A stretch of 63,869 nucleotides of DNA from Beverwykella pulmonaria (lineage: Eukaryota; Ascomycota; Dothideomycetes; Pleosporales; Melanommataceae), in the NCBI GenBank assembly GCA_001599595.1, contig BCHH01000013.1, positions 41,672 through 105,540 of the forward strand, read 5' to 3'. The notes beneath the pieces are model-generated. The model was not told the origin of the DNA, ran no database searches, and was given only the letters and a program-made list of their open reading frames with translations. The position numbers were made by a program, and so were the translations under genes. Of this stretch, positions 1 through 11,586 are shown piece by piece; position 1 is the first letter of the stretch, and the number at the start of each line of letters is the position of its first letter.

Positions 1-16
1 GTGACACATCACATAT

Positions 17-117
17 ATAGTTTCTCCGAATCCTCTGAGCATCCTCAAGGATTCGTCTCAACTCTGATGAATCAAGCCTGTTTACTTCTGATCCATCCCT
101 TCGTTCTGTTCCCTGCC
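17..117 (+). repeat. Dispersed 101-bp repeat, copy A
   Basis: This stretch is the reverse complement of 31567-31667 with only two differences that I can count by eye. The match stops abruptly where the transposon relic begins. It is probably a fragment of a longer dispersed element; no coding potential is clear. Confidence 0.8.
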
Positions 118-139
118 ACTGTTAGCCTCACATAAATAC

Positions 140-472
140 TATCTGCAGGAGGATGGTGATCTAAGCCATAGAATTAAGTTGCTAAACAGCGTGCTAGCAC
201 ACCTAAAATGGGATGCAGGCCTGCTTATACTTGTCCATCCTCCTTAATCACCTAATCTTAACCCTATTGAGGCATGCTGGAATATTATAAAGGGTAGATT
301 AGCTGGTTAGAGGTGGTCAACTGTAGCTTAATTTAAGGCTGATATCTAGGCAGAATGGGATAAGATAACACTCAAGGAAATTTGAGATTGTATTAGGGAG
401 ATGCCCTATCGCTGTAAATTAGTTCAGGAACAACCGCAGGTGCGAATCAAAAGCGCATTGTGGTAATAATTT
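140..472 (+). mobile_element. RIP-damaged 3' end of a Tc1/mariner transposase
   Basis: In one frame the stretch reads like the C-terminal third of a Tc1/mariner transposase: a QEDGDLSHRI-like segment, then SPNLNPIEACWNIIKGRL, which contains the last D and E of the DDE catalytic triad, and a tail ending in IKSALW. The frame is broken by stops at positions where the family has Gln or Arg (CAA/CAG to TAA/TAG, CGA to TGA), the pattern left by repeat-induced point mutation. The 5' part of the transposase and both terminal inverted repeats are not visible, so this is a dead fragment cut off at the neighbouring repeat. Confidence 0.75.
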
Positions 473-949
473 GAATATACTCGATTTTTGCGATTGGTGG
501 TGGCCCCTGCGCGCTCAATTCTTGCACACCCGTGACAGAGAAACCAAGGCCTGTTCCCTGCACCATGCATCCAAGCCTTCCATCCATGCCAGTGGTATAT
601 TCGCGCAAAGTAGCACTTTGCTACGGCACAATACAATACACATCTTCATACTCTTTCCTCCACGCTCCAGCTTACAGAAAAGGTGCTGCAATGGCGTTTG
701 TGAATGAACTGTTTTCTATTTCGATGTGTATATAGTGGTTTTTGACGAGGCGTGTAGGAGAACCTGATCACAGGCGTATAAACACTGATTGTATCAGTGC
801 TCCTTGCGGTGGACAACTGTACGCACAATGTAAAGGGTAGATTTTAATACTAAGCAAAGCCTAGTCCCAGACACAAGAAGCGTCAATCGAAATGTGGATA
901 CAATATTTGCCTGAAGAGTAAAAATGAATATCCCTAAACTATTAGAACT
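473..949. other. Intergenic, no gene seen
   Basis: Only short unsupported reading frames occur here. It is the downstream flank of the NLR-like gene, which ends at 950. Confidence 0.5.
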
Positions 950-3900
950 TTAAAAAATAGAGCAATGAGCAGGAAAGTCCACAGATGTTACCCCAGACAG
1001 CCATTCCTTGTAACTCTGTTCCATTTCAGACACCTGCAACTCACTCGAGAATCTATCAGGATGGTCTGTCGGTAAAGTTCTCTGTCTCGCGTTTAATACC
1101 TTCTTGGCCACCTCAAGTGCATCTTCAAACTTCCTCTGGTGAATATAAGTCTCAGCAAGATAAAACATGGAAAATAAAGTATGGCAGTGATATTTGCCGA
1201 AGGATTTCTCCCGCTTTCTAACAACATATCTCATAATAACCTCTGCCTCCCTGAATCTCCCCTGATCTAGAAGTAGAAAGCCTAGATTCTGAAGAATATG
1301 CAGAGACAGGGGATGCTCTTTCCCCAGTTTACTCTGGTGGGTTTGAAGCACTTCCCGCGTTACTGCCTCTGCCTTCATCGGATCGCCATGTTCAACGTAG
1401 ATCTGAGCGAGGTTTGCTTTGCACTGTAGTGTGTGCGGATGATCCGCGCCGAGCACTTCTTCCCTTCCGGCTAACGCTTGGCTGATGAAAGTCCAGGACT
1501 GCATCCAGCGTCCCTGAAGTTGAAGTGCCCCCCCAATGTTCGAGAGTACAGAGAGGGTCTTTGGGTTCATGAGTCCAATCACGTCGCCCATGGCCTCTAG
1601 GACGTACTGGAGCATACTGAGGGCTTCGTCAATTTTCTGTTGGCTGAGTAAGGAAAGGGCGAGACCGTGTTTTTCGTCTAGAGTTCTAACATCATCCACA
1701 CCGTAGAGAGACATAGACATGAGAACTGCGCTTTGATGATAGCTCTCTGCCTGGTTGTGGGAACCTTGGGATTGCAGAGACAGGCCTTTTCTCCTGAGGG
1801 TGGGTATGACAACAGGATTGTTAGTCGCGATCAACCTGGTCTGAGTGCGGAGAATTATATTGATTGATCTGGCGGCAGTTGTGATATTGCCAAGATATTG
1901 ATCGATATCGGCGATGCTACCTCGACAGATGAGAGCAGGAGCTGAGAGCGGACCGGTTCCTTTCAAACATAATTCAAGAGCATGTTCGGCAAATACTTTT
2001 GCCTCTGCGTATCTACCAAGAATACGTAGACAGAGAGATATTCGCGAAGAGAGCATTTTCGCTGTGTCATAGTTGATGGTTGAAGGTAAACCAGTCTTTC
2101 CAGTAGCGATGACAGCATCCCATACAGCAATTGCATGCGGTAGATAAGATTTACAATCAATCAGTCTATAATACTGCTCCGTTGTATCGGGAAAAGTATT
2201 GGCGAGAGTTTGGAAGACGTGAGATGCGTGTAAACTGAATTGGCCTGTCATCTTTAAGTAGGAGCGGACACCGAGATGGACCAGCGAGTTCATGTTGAAC
2301 ATATCACCCGTGTTATCCGACGCAATGAGTGAGTATGCTTTGAGTAGTCCAAGAGCTTTCGAGAGCTGACTAGAAGTCTTGCCACCAATAAATATACCAC
2401 CGGGTATATGGAAGGGCTCAACGCATGATATTGTGAACAGCAGCTCTGCAGCCGCTTCATTCTGTTCGCGTATAGCATTTATTGAAACAAGACAGAGCAA
2501 AAGAGGTATTGCAGACTCTTCTGGTATGTTGCTGATTGGTTGAGCGAGGAGGTCGGCTTTGCTCTCTTCACTTTCTTGGGAAAGCTCAAGGTATGCTCTT
2601 GGCGGAGTAGAGGTCATCCTCATGTAGGCTGCGGCTCGACAAATAGCGAATGGTAGATGACCCAAGTGAGTTAAAAGTGACGCAAGATCTCTAGTGTCTG
2701 AGATTTCTGTATCCAATTGTGACTTCAGCAGCTGGTGTGCTTCATTGTCGGTCATGGGCTCCATTTGGAAAATACAACGAGGATTCTCCACAAGCGCGAG
2801 GGCGGATTGCTTGTTACGGGTAGTAAATAGTATCGAGCCATTTTTGTTCCTGGGAAGGGCGTTGTCGATCATTTGTCGGTTGCCGAAGGTCCCCAGGTCG
2901 ATATCATCAAAGACCAGAATCCACCGTCCAGAATCAATAGACTCGAGCCAATCAACAACATTTCCAACTCTAAGGGCACTTGGTTTGTTAATCTCTGCTC
3001 TCTTTAATTGACCACCAATGCGTACAAAGCTTCGCCTGAAACTGGCCTGATCGGAAGCATGAATCCAAAAGATGGAGACGTCCGGTGTCAATTGACTGAC
3101 ACGATATACATATTCCAAAGCTACTTGGGATTTCCTAAGGACACCTCTCAGTATCCGACCAATGTGTATAGATGAGAAATTTAATTTTAGTCCAAAACAA
3201 GGGCGACTGACCCAATGCCTCCGAGGCCGACGAGGCATGCCTTGCGACCGAGGGTAGGGCTCGCAAGAGCTTGAGAGACCAAATTGATTACCGAATCTCG
3301 GCCGATGAAGTCTAATTTCCGCGGTAAATCCGAGATGATTCTTCTTGTCGATCCGAACTTTTGGCTTGGAATGGCAGAATCGTGCTGTGGAGTGTTACCA
3401 AATTAGATGGAGCGAAGACTTAGAAAGAGTGAAGACGTAGACATTTGGCGCCCTCGGATTCAACGTACGTCTATTGGAAATTGCATGTCACTTCTTTGAT
3501 ATAACAACCTAATATCGGATAAGTTCATATTGCTGGTGGAAACGAAAAACATACATTTGGAATGGAACGTACGTCGAGAGATGTAGGCTGAGATTTCCTT
3601 TGCAACGTTCTATATCCTCTAAACACTTAGAGATTCTTCTTGCCTTGCGCTGAATCGAGATCCATTTCTTGAATTTGACCGACCGTGTATCGCTCTTATC
3701 TATCGCCACGGCTTGGAGAAGTTTCTGTAATGAAAGGGCGGAGCTGACGCATCGGTCTATCATCATATCGAGGGCAGTGCCGTGGCGCACGTCGCACAGT
3801 TTCGGACCGAAAGATCGCGCTGTGATGAGAAAGCCTTCCACGTCGTTCATCAATTCTTTGATGGTGTCAGGAGCAGTGCGGATGTTCCCAGGGCAGTCGG

Positions 3901-3991
3901 ATACTGATATGATAAATCGGAAACCATACTTCGCAAACTGAGTACAAGCGGCAACGCCGCCTATGATAGATACAGGGTCGACCATATTCAA
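950..3991 (-). CDS. NLR-like STAND protein: N-terminal helical domain, NB-ARC, TPR repeats
   Basis: A fungal NOD-like receptor architecture. The first exon (3573-3991) encodes about 140 residues beginning MVDPVSIIGGVAACTQFA, like the N-terminal domains found on fungal STAND proteins. The middle part is an NB-ARC nucleotide-binding domain: after removing a 77-bp intron (3135-3211) the P-loop reads GLGGIGKSQVALE. A Walker B strand (RWILVFDDID) and a FTTRN sensor-like segment follow. The C-terminal half is a run of TPR repeats of kinesin-light-chain type (LGADHPHTLQCKANLAQIY and similar). The first intron runs from the donor at 3572 to an acceptor that I cannot fix (near 3365 or 3385); each choice has a phase or consensus problem. 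Such proteins act in heterokaryon incompatibility and non-self recognition in fungi; that role here is inference. The MFS and Hsp70 genes far away show no obvious link. Confidence 0.85.
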
Positions 3992-4689
3992 AAAGAGGAA
4001 AGATGAAAGATGATGGAAACCAGAGACGGCTGGAACGATTCATATTCTGTAACTGACCGGTGAGCGGGGCAGGTTCGCAGGATCGAAGGACGACGCCCTC
4101 AAGGCTGAAATTGCCTTGTGCCTTTGCATTACAACCAATCAAGGGTTACCAGCAGTAGTGGCATATGCAATACATGACTGAGAAAAATATTAACACGAGG
4201 ACTTTGATCTGAAACCCACAGTAAAGGAATTTATCGATATCGTCAAAGGTAGCTTTACTCTACATGAAAGCAAAATGAGAGGAGCCTCCTCTCGCGGTAT
4301 ATCGGAACCCTAACCAGCCTTTCTAAAAGCGGAAAAATGGTGATAGCTGATGAACCAGAGGAGCCATCACTGAACTGGCAAAATGAATAGCCCCGTGAGA
4401 ATCTTGGGTTCAAGACGCCGTCATAATCGTTGCTAAACTCCTTACATATACCCGGAAAGAACCAAATGCCGTTGAAATTATCCTCGTGAAGATGCGAGAG
4501 TGAAATAGCGGTATCCAAGGAACCGGTTGGTCCTAACCACAGCAGTATAGATTCATCTCCCTCCAAAGTGTGTTCCCCCTTCCATTACACAAGCCTCCAG
4601 CTGTATGATTGGGTCACGTAATCCCCAACGGCGCTAATTCTGGACTCTCGAGATAGTAAATTGCATACGTTGTATCAATATAATTGATG
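3992..4689. other. Intergenic, no gene seen
   Basis: A 103-codon minus-strand frame at 4255-4566 resembles nothing I know and has no supporting context. The region should hold the promoter of the NLR-like gene and the 3' end of the Pro/Gln-rich gene. Confidence 0.4.
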
Positions 4690-6130
4690 TCAGCGCCGGC
4701 CATAAGAGTAGTCGCCACTGCTTTGCGGTGTGTGCGAGTATCCTGTGCCTATATTCTGTCAGAAGGGTAAAGAGGTGTTGTAGCGCCCTACATACTTGCA
4801 CTCCGGGTGGACATCGGGGACGAACTCTGTGGAGTTGGATTATATGGCTGTGCCGCTTGCGACGAGTCTACGTTTCCTTGGTCTTGATTTTGTTGGTTTG
4901 AAGGGACATGGCTGTAAGTGGGTGGGACGTAGTGCTGTGCCTGGGGTTGTGGCGGCGACCGGGATGTCGGTTGAGTCTGGATTTGCTGCTGTGGATATTG
5001 ATATGAGGCTGGTGTTGTGCTCGGTTGTGTGTGATGTCCGTAGATTGGTGTAGCTGGTAATGCTTGCGAACCGCGTAGCTGTGGAAGAGGGTCGTTGGAA
5101 TCTGGAACACGGTTGTGAGCGGGTGGGACATAATGCTGTGCCTGGGGCTGCGGTGGCGACCGGGATATCTGTTGAGCCTGGATTTGCTGCTGTGGATATT
5201 GATATGAGGCTGGCGTTGTGCTCGGTTGTGTGTGATTTCCGTAGATTGGTGTAGCTGGTAATGCTTGCGAACCGCGTGGTTGCGGAAGAGGGCCGTCGGA
5301 ATCTGGAACACGGTTATGAGTGGGTGGGACATAGTGCTGTGCCTGGGGCTGTGGCGGCGCCCGGGATGTCGGTTGAGCCTGGATTTGCTGCGGTGTATAT
5401 GTATATGAGGCTGGTGTTGTGCTCGGTTGTGTGTGATTTCCGTGGGCTGGTGTAGCTGGTGATGCTTGCGGGCCGCGTGGTTGCGGAAGAGGGTCGTTGG
5501 AATCTGGAACATGGTTATGAGTGGGTGGGACATAGTGCTGTGCCTGAGGTTGTGGCGGCGCCCGGGATGTCGGTTGAGCCTGGATTTGTTGCGGTGGATA
5601 TTGATATGATGCTGGTGTTGTGCTCGGTTGTGTGTGATTTCCGTGGGTTGGTGCAGCTGGTAATGCTTGCGGACCGCGTGGCTGTGGAAGAGGGTCGTTG
5701 GAATCTGGAACACGGTTATGAGTGGGCGGGACATAGTGCTGTGTCTGGGGCTGTGGCGGCGCCCGGGATATCTGTTGCGCCTGGATTTGCTGCGGTGTAT
5801 ATGTATACGAGGTTGGTGTTGTGCTCGGTTGTGTGTGATGTCCGTGGGCTGGTGTAGCTGGTAATGCTTGCGAGCCGTGTGATTGCGGAGGAGGGTTATC
5901 GGGATCTGGAAGAGTGGATCTAGTGGTAATGAGTGAGCTCCTCCTCTACATCATCCATGGGAAAATATGGGAATTGACCTTGCCCACACAGCCACCCACG
6001 ATCCGTCTTGAAGCAGTCAGCAATGTGCAAGAGAAGAGCTTGCTAACGTCATACCTGGTTTCTGGTACTGTCTGTAGTAGTCGCCGTGCTCGGCGCTCCA
6101 TTTCCATTCAGAATCTTGGGGGCTACTCAT
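4690..6130 (-). CDS. Pro/Gln-rich protein of 67-residue tandem repeats with a WxWSxEHGDYYR N-terminus
   Basis: Four exons (6055-6130, 5979-6006, 4796-5919, 4690-4748) join in frame to 428 codons plus stop; introns are 48, 59 and 47 bp with standard borders. The N-terminus reads EWKWSAEHGDYYRQYQKP, then DGSWVAVWARS. The large exon encodes almost five copies of a 67-residue unit rich in Pro, Gln, Thr and Ser (ASYQYPPQQIQAQPTSRAPP, VPDSNDPLPQPRGPQA), without predicted membrane spans or a signal peptide. The tail is TGYSHTPQSSGDYSYGRR. I do not know its function. The same N-terminal module, with introns at matching positions and phases, starts the DUF6590 gene at 9254, so this may be a family member whose C-terminal domain was lost and replaced by repeats. 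Two other open frames across the repeats are shadows. Confidence 0.75.
4917..5912 (-). repeat. 201-bp coding tandem repeat, about 4.9 copies
   Basis: A landmark (tgcttgcg on the plus strand) recurs at 5061, 5262, 5463, 5664 and 5865, exactly 201 bp apart each time. The period is a multiple of three, so copy-number changes keep the frame. Copies differ by scattered substitutions only. Confidence 0.95.
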
Positions 6131-7794
6131 CGTGCCAGACCAAATGTCGCTCAGCTAGCAGATTGTTCGAGTATGAGTGCGACAGGAGGATGTGGCATGG
6201 CCTCAGCCTTGGGCTACTTGTGACAGAGGGGGTGGAGTAGCAAGATTCCAGCTTTAGCGATAGCCCCCGGGTCGCGGAGCAGGCTACATGACATAAATTG
6301 CCTTGGGTTGCAATCACATGATACACAGAGCCGCGGCCTTCTTCCGCCTGGTGCCCAACTTATTGTTTCTAGATGTCCTTATCATAAGCTCATAATGTCT
6401 CAACCGTGACACGTTCGATCAGATTCGTCGAGGAAACATTGGGCTCAGTACCCGAACCCTCCCTGGAGTCTTAAGTCCTGACTATGTATGTGTTTCCGTC
6501 AGACACCCTCTTTCTGTCATCTAAGAGGCATGATGAGGGCACGCGATGAGTTAGCTGAATTGGCGCCGCGGCCTTGAGCTCCAGTGGTCGGTGGCAAGGA
6601 AAGGCTCATTTTGATGCTGCATGTTCGTAATAACGTGGACCAATGATCGTCTTCTGCGGTACTCCACTCCTTCACTCCCCCACTCCCCCGCCGCCTGCCA
6701 ACTTCAGGCGGGACGGCCTCCGGGGAAATACTTCGCGAATTGCGCAACTACCCGTGCTTGGCTTTCAGCACGATGACAATTTTCATCTTGAGCGGTATGA
6801 AACAACGAACTCATAATTAGCGGCTTGTGGTGGGCTTTTGCTTGTTGCTCACACTGTTTGAGTGTTCTGTCAGCCTTGCAAGGTCGTACGTATTGCATCT
6901 CGCTAGTGCCGATTTAGTTGACGTTATTGTTTATTTTTGATGAAGCGAAATTCTTACCCTATCGAAACTCCTTGGAATCCAGCATGTCCTTTTATCAACT
7001 CATCTGCCAAGCTCTGTTCCCACGCATTCCATCATAAGTTCGGGACATCCCCAGCCTCAAAGGTGACACTCTTATTTATTTATTTATTTTTGGGCAAAAT
7101 TCTTTGAAGGATCAAGTAACCAGCTGTAAAATTGTAGAATGCAGCCTTCACTAGAAAGTAGGGACAGTTTTAGCATCGCGCTAGTTCGATTTTAGCTTGT
7201 TCAACCCATGGAACCGTAACGGCCATGACCCACTTAGTTGTCTGCTCCAACTTTATTACCACTACACCTAGTTGAACATTCATACAATGCAAGTGTAGTG
7301 AAGTCCTATGATTAGATAAGTCTCGTTTTTGAGTGTTGGGGTCCTCCAGAATGCCGACGACAATTCCACAGCATTATTAATGAGGGAAAAGAGTGGAATA
7401 TTTTTATTAATCCCTTGGATAGAGAAGGAATCTTTCCACAAGGATAAGTCAACTCTTGTTGATGGACGACCGTAGCGTTCCGGTGAACAGAGCGACAACG
7501 GGTACATAACAATAGCGTGACGACCCAGATGGATCAGAACCTTTCCAACAAAAAACACAAACCTAAAATGACCAAAAATAATCCACCAGATCACAGAAAG
7601 AGTGACTTCAGTTCCAATCTAGTATCCACTCAGATAGTCCGTCTCCGCAGATAATTCGCAAAAAGAGTGTGAGCCACAAAGTCGACCGTGGAAAGTTGCT
7701 GTCATCATAAGGATCTACATCCAGAGAACCAGAACCAGAACCAGAAGATACGTTCAAGTAGTAGGTCTTGCCATAACCTGGGTGCATAGCTGCA
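6131..7794. other. Intergenic, no convincing gene
   Basis: About 1.7 kb upstream of the Pro/Gln-rich gene. It contains a TTTA microsatellite near 7072-7090 and several short frames (for example minus 6517-6747) without family resemblance or splice support. Confidence 0.4.
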
Positions 7795-8832
7795 TTATCC
7801 CGAAAGTACGACGCAGTTCCCAACTTGGCCATATCTAATGGAGTGCGAGAAACACGAGAGGGCCATTCCAACCAGGCATTTCGCAGGATCAGACTTCGCA
7901 TTGTCTGGAGGGTAGTGAGCCTTGGGGACCAGCGTAGCAAATTTGCCCATGCCAAAGGAGTGAAGCGTTTCATGGGAGCCTAATGCGTCTGTATCCGGAG
8001 GGGTGATGATTGGGGGTAGTGGCGGCTGCGCCCGCAGGATGAATGACAAATTCCAAGCATCTGTGTCCGGAGGAGTAAAGATAGGAGGAAGTGGTGGATG
8101 CTCCCGTGGAGATGCTGAAACATTCGTGTCTGGAGGAGCGAAAATTGGAGGAAGTAGGGGCGGCGCCTCGATGCTGGCGAAAGCCCAAGAAAGAACATGA
8201 GCCGTAGTGGACACGGCACGTAGGTGCCCCAAAGGGAAAGGGGACGATTTGAAAACTGCGGTGCAAGCAGTACGTAGACTTGTGTCCAAACCTTTCCACC
8301 ATGCCACCGCCGTGAAAACAATGGCGTGGTGGATCAGCTTGGCCAAAAGTAGATAGCCACAGGCAAACTCAGGTGAGCAGGCACCTGAGAGCTGTGAGAG
8401 TTTGAGAATTGTAGCAACAGATACAGTCAGGGCGTCATTCCGATTCAAGCCAGCCAACCAGCACCTCCAAACAAGCACGGCTGCAGTGAAGACAGCCAGC
8501 CTGAGGAGCCACAGTGACCGGAGAAGGACGGAGACCAGGTTCAGAATGCCAAGCCGAGATAGTGCCTGAGTGGAGCACAGAAGCAGGCATGGTGGTGATA
8601 TCAATAGGACCATGGAGGGATGTCGCATCTGTGGATTTTGCGTGGAGTTCGGCGTGGGGCTTGTTCGACATTGATCAGCGGGTGATCGAGAACAGGGCAA
8701 ACCCAGGGGCTGTAGCATGTCAGCGCGTGCTTCACGCAGACGTGGAAATCGTCGCGGAAAATGGGGGGCTTCACTTTGGGGATCGCCATGTCTGTCAATT
8801 GCTCTTTTTCCACGGACCTGGGGCGCACTCAT
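7795..8832 (-). CDS. Hypothetical Pro-rich protein with hydrophobic segments (doubtful)
   Basis: A single 345-codon frame with no family I recognise. The middle holds several hydrophobic stretches that could span a membrane (around MVLLISPPCLLLC, LAVFTAAVLVWRCW and LIHHAIVFTAVAWW). These are followed by three copies of a PPLPPIFTPPDTDA-like motif. The copies lie 72 and 63 bp apart, both multiples of three, which argues for selection on a reading frame here. The N-terminal 60 codons are Arg-rich and look less protein-like, so the true start or exon structure may differ. Other frames overlap it on both strands. It might be a real small membrane protein, or a chance frame over a GC-rich minisatellite. 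Confidence 0.3.
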   Translation of the reverse strand: MSAPQVRGKRAIDRHGDPQSEAPHFPRRFPRLREARADMLQPLGLPCSRSPADQCRTSPTPNSTQNPQMRHPSMVLLISPPCLLLCSTQALSRLGILNLVSVLLRSLWLLRLAVFTAAVLVWRCWLAGLNRNDALTVSVATILKLSQLSGACSPEFACGYLLLAKLIHHAIVFTAVAWWKGLDTSLRTACTAVFKSSPFPLGHLRAVSTTAHVLSWAFASIEAPPLLPPIFAPPDTNVSASPREHPPLPPIFTPPDTDAWNLSFILRAQPPLPPIITPPDTDALGSHETLHSFGMGKFATLVPKAHYPPDNAKSDPAKCLVGMALSCFSHSIRYGQVGNCVVLSG

Positions 8833-9253
8833 TTAAATACCTCGCTCGCTGTAGGCCCAACGGCAAGAATGGCTGATGGACGGGAGTCGGGCAGCAGCGC
8901 CCGAGATGATGTTTGTGAGCATCCCGTGCGTTCCCGTATCGATTGATGTCCTTGGTGGGGGGCCATTGCCTGCAAGCTCGGTTGGCGTCCTGAGGCAGCT
9001 GGGACAGTGGTCTGTGCGCGAGAGCCCGCGGGCTCAAGGAGAGCCGGCGAGTTCAAGGAGAGCCTTGCTGTCCCTGCGCAACACCTCCCTCTCTGCTGTT
9101 CCGCGCCGCTTCATTCCTCCACTGGCTGACGACTTCGCGCTGATCAGGAGTCTATGGGGCCGTAGATTATGCGTGCGCTATTGTGCAAAGACTTAAATTT
9201 CGAGCGCAGAAGCCTCCTGGGCCTCATTGCCGCTTTTCCCACAGCGAGAGACA

Positions 9254-10686
9254 ATGGACAAGTGGACGTGGAGCGACGAGCATGGCGACTATTACCGCTA
9301 CCAACGAAGGGCGCGTTCAGGTACGAGATGCGCACTGCTAAGCCTATCACTGACGAGCTAATCGAATGTAGGCAAGTCGACATACGATATAGTCTGGGGC
9401 AGGTATGTGCAGAGTATTCCGCGGGCTCCAGCTGCTAAACATTGCAAGGAAAACAATTGACCCTCCTGTCGCGCCTCCGATACCTGCGACGACCTCCAAC
9501 ACGCAGTATGCGAATGCACTATCATTTACTCCCTATCCAGATCCTAATTCCAATTCCAATGTCCCATGGCCCTACGGTCAATCGACGTGGCCCTTTGGAC
9601 AAACCCCGCGGCAGCTTCCAGTGAATCAGCACGCGGTTACTGCTGAACTACTGCAACGAGCAAGCTCACCCGTCTCCAACTATCACATCCCAGGACTTGG
9701 AGTTCTCACCGTTCAACCTGGGTCGAATGTTGGGACAGGCTATGACTCGGGTGGGTCAACCGAAGGCCCACGGACCATCACACCGACAACCAGCGCAGAG
9801 ACACAAAGTTTGTTCTCCGCAACGCAGCCCATTTGTCGTTCATTTCAGCACTCACCTATTTTAGGCCCCTCGATCACTGAGCCAGCTATCGAGCCCCCCA
9901 GCAATATACACACAGATGATGATGAAGAGCTGCCGATGAATGATGGAGGCTTAGAGACCTCAAACATCCAAACAAATTATCCAGCCCTGGACCCTCGTAC
10001 GACCACCCCTCCCCCCGGTATAGGGCTTCCGTTGTTGCTGACTGCTTTCAGGTTACGAAACCATACGAAAGCCTAAATTATACTTCAAAAAAGGACGCAT
10101 TTTTAAGGTGCTTTGGACGGAGCCTCGAGGAGAGCTAATCCCGGCTACTACTGCCAACGATCAACCCATCTCAATTCAATTACATAGCCCCGACGCGGCA
10201 GCTCCTGCCGCGACTCCCGCTTCTCACACTGCAGCGGCAACGGATACGCCATCAGCAGCAGCGGCAGCGGAGACGCCATCAGCATCAGCGCCAGTTGGCT
10301 CCACACAGGCAATTTATCTCAAACCTCGAATGTTTGTAGTAGTCCGAGCAAAGGCTCGACACTGCCTTTGCCTTCCAATCTACACATATCAACAGCAAGC
10401 GACATCCAAAACCGGTGTCAATCCAGAGGACCACGCACCTCTAGTGCAAGACGGAAGTGAGGTGAAATTCCATCCACAGGAGCAGCAAGACAAGCTCAAG
10501 AAGGCCCTGTTTCTCGTCGTCGAGAATCATTCAATCCAATGGCAACCAATGTCGAGAATAAATTTCACAAAGGTCCAAACTGTGGAGTACAATCTCAAAG
10601 TACAAACAATAGGTAGAATTAAAGCGGAATCCATGCCGGACTTGGAATCTCTCTTCCGTGAAGGTATTGGGCTTAACGATGATTGA
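9254..10686 (+). CDS. DUF6590-domain protein
   Basis: Exons 9254-9320, 9372-9402, 9449-9996 and 10052-10686 join to 426 codons plus stop with phases that agree at every junction; introns are 51, 46 and 55 bp. The N-terminus KWTWSDEHGDYYRYQRR is followed by a Pro/Ser/Thr-rich stretch of about 180 residues and an acidic patch (HTDDDEELP). The C-terminal ~200 residues match the fungal DUF6590 domain: DPRYETIRKPKLYFKKGRIF, KVLWTEP, then MFVVVRAKARHCLCLPIYTY, the NPEDHAPL segment, and SRINFTKVQTVEYNLKV near the end. An Ala-rich insert interrupts the domain near its start. For the last intron I preferred the GTACGA donor at 9997 because a closer donor at 10018 would leave only 34 bp. The molecular function of the domain is not established. 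Confidence 0.85.
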
Positions 10687-11586
10687 ACCGCGATGCCATA
10701 TCGTGGAATTTGCGCCGCAGTCGATCCTGTTGCAATCTGCAGGGTGTTTTAGGAGGGTTTAGCCCAGCGTCTGTAGTTGCAGGTCAATTAGAAGTGCACT
10801 CTACATTCTATGCAGAAGTGTAAGGGGGACGGGCAGTGCCGTAAGTGTAGCGTCGATTAGGCGCAATCTTTCAGTGGACTTGCCTTGGCAAGCTGATTTG
10901 ACACATCCGTCCCTTCCACCACATTTTCCGCCGACGCTGCTAGTACAGGGCGAGCAATGCAGAGATAAAATGTAGATATATTTAACCGCTTGTCTGTCAC
11001 TTCCATGTTATTGCAGATTCCTGGTATATCTGATTATTTACAGTCTAATAGTTGCCAAAAGAGATATGGGGATGAAATGTATCATGTGGCGGCAAGGGGA
11101 GAATAATTGGATGACATCATTTACTACCGAGAAATGCTCTTTAGTATGCTATAGATTACTCTTAGATTGTTGTCTCTTCTTTTCATTTGGACATTGTATT
11201 TTGGCTTGAGTCGCACGGGAGAGAATGACATAATGGTGTCTACAGCGCTAATGCTACGGATTTTATAAAAAATGTATTGCAAAGCTGTCAAACAAGGAAA
11301 GATCTTTCTCACAAGCTATCAATCATTGGAATCGAGTTAGTTGACTGTGGAGATACAGGGGGGGAAAGGCGGAATGAGTTGCATTGCAAGCACTTATTCT
11401 TAACTCTTCCTACCCCTACCCACCTACTTTCGAGGATTAACCTCTCTTCATACGGCGACTCATGTAGTGCTACTTCGCACCACGAAGTTGGTTATAGTCT
11501 ACGTTGCTATCAAAATTTAGGTTGCGATTATACCATTCTTGCCTATAAATAAATACTCACCCTTTTCAACGTTTCGAGGTCATCTC
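10687..11586. other. Intergenic, no gene seen
   Basis: AT-rich sequence without a supported frame between the DUF6590 gene and the P450 relic. Confidence 0.5.

Noticed and set aside
4255..4566. 103-codon minus frame upstream of the Pro/Gln-rich gene's 3' end
   Set aside because: No recognisable motif, no splice partners, poor start context.
4868..5734. 288-codon minus-strand frame (His/Arg-rich) across the 201-bp repeats, and several plus-strand frames
   Set aside because: The Pro/Gln-rich frame joins to upstream and downstream exons by good introns and has a recognisable N-terminus. The other frames are open only because the repeat period is a multiple of three.
10018..10051. 34-bp intron for the last junction of the DUF6590 gene
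   Set aside because: It keeps the frame but is shorter than the other introns here; the donor at 9997 gives 55 bp and a better match to the DUF6590 start (DPRYE).
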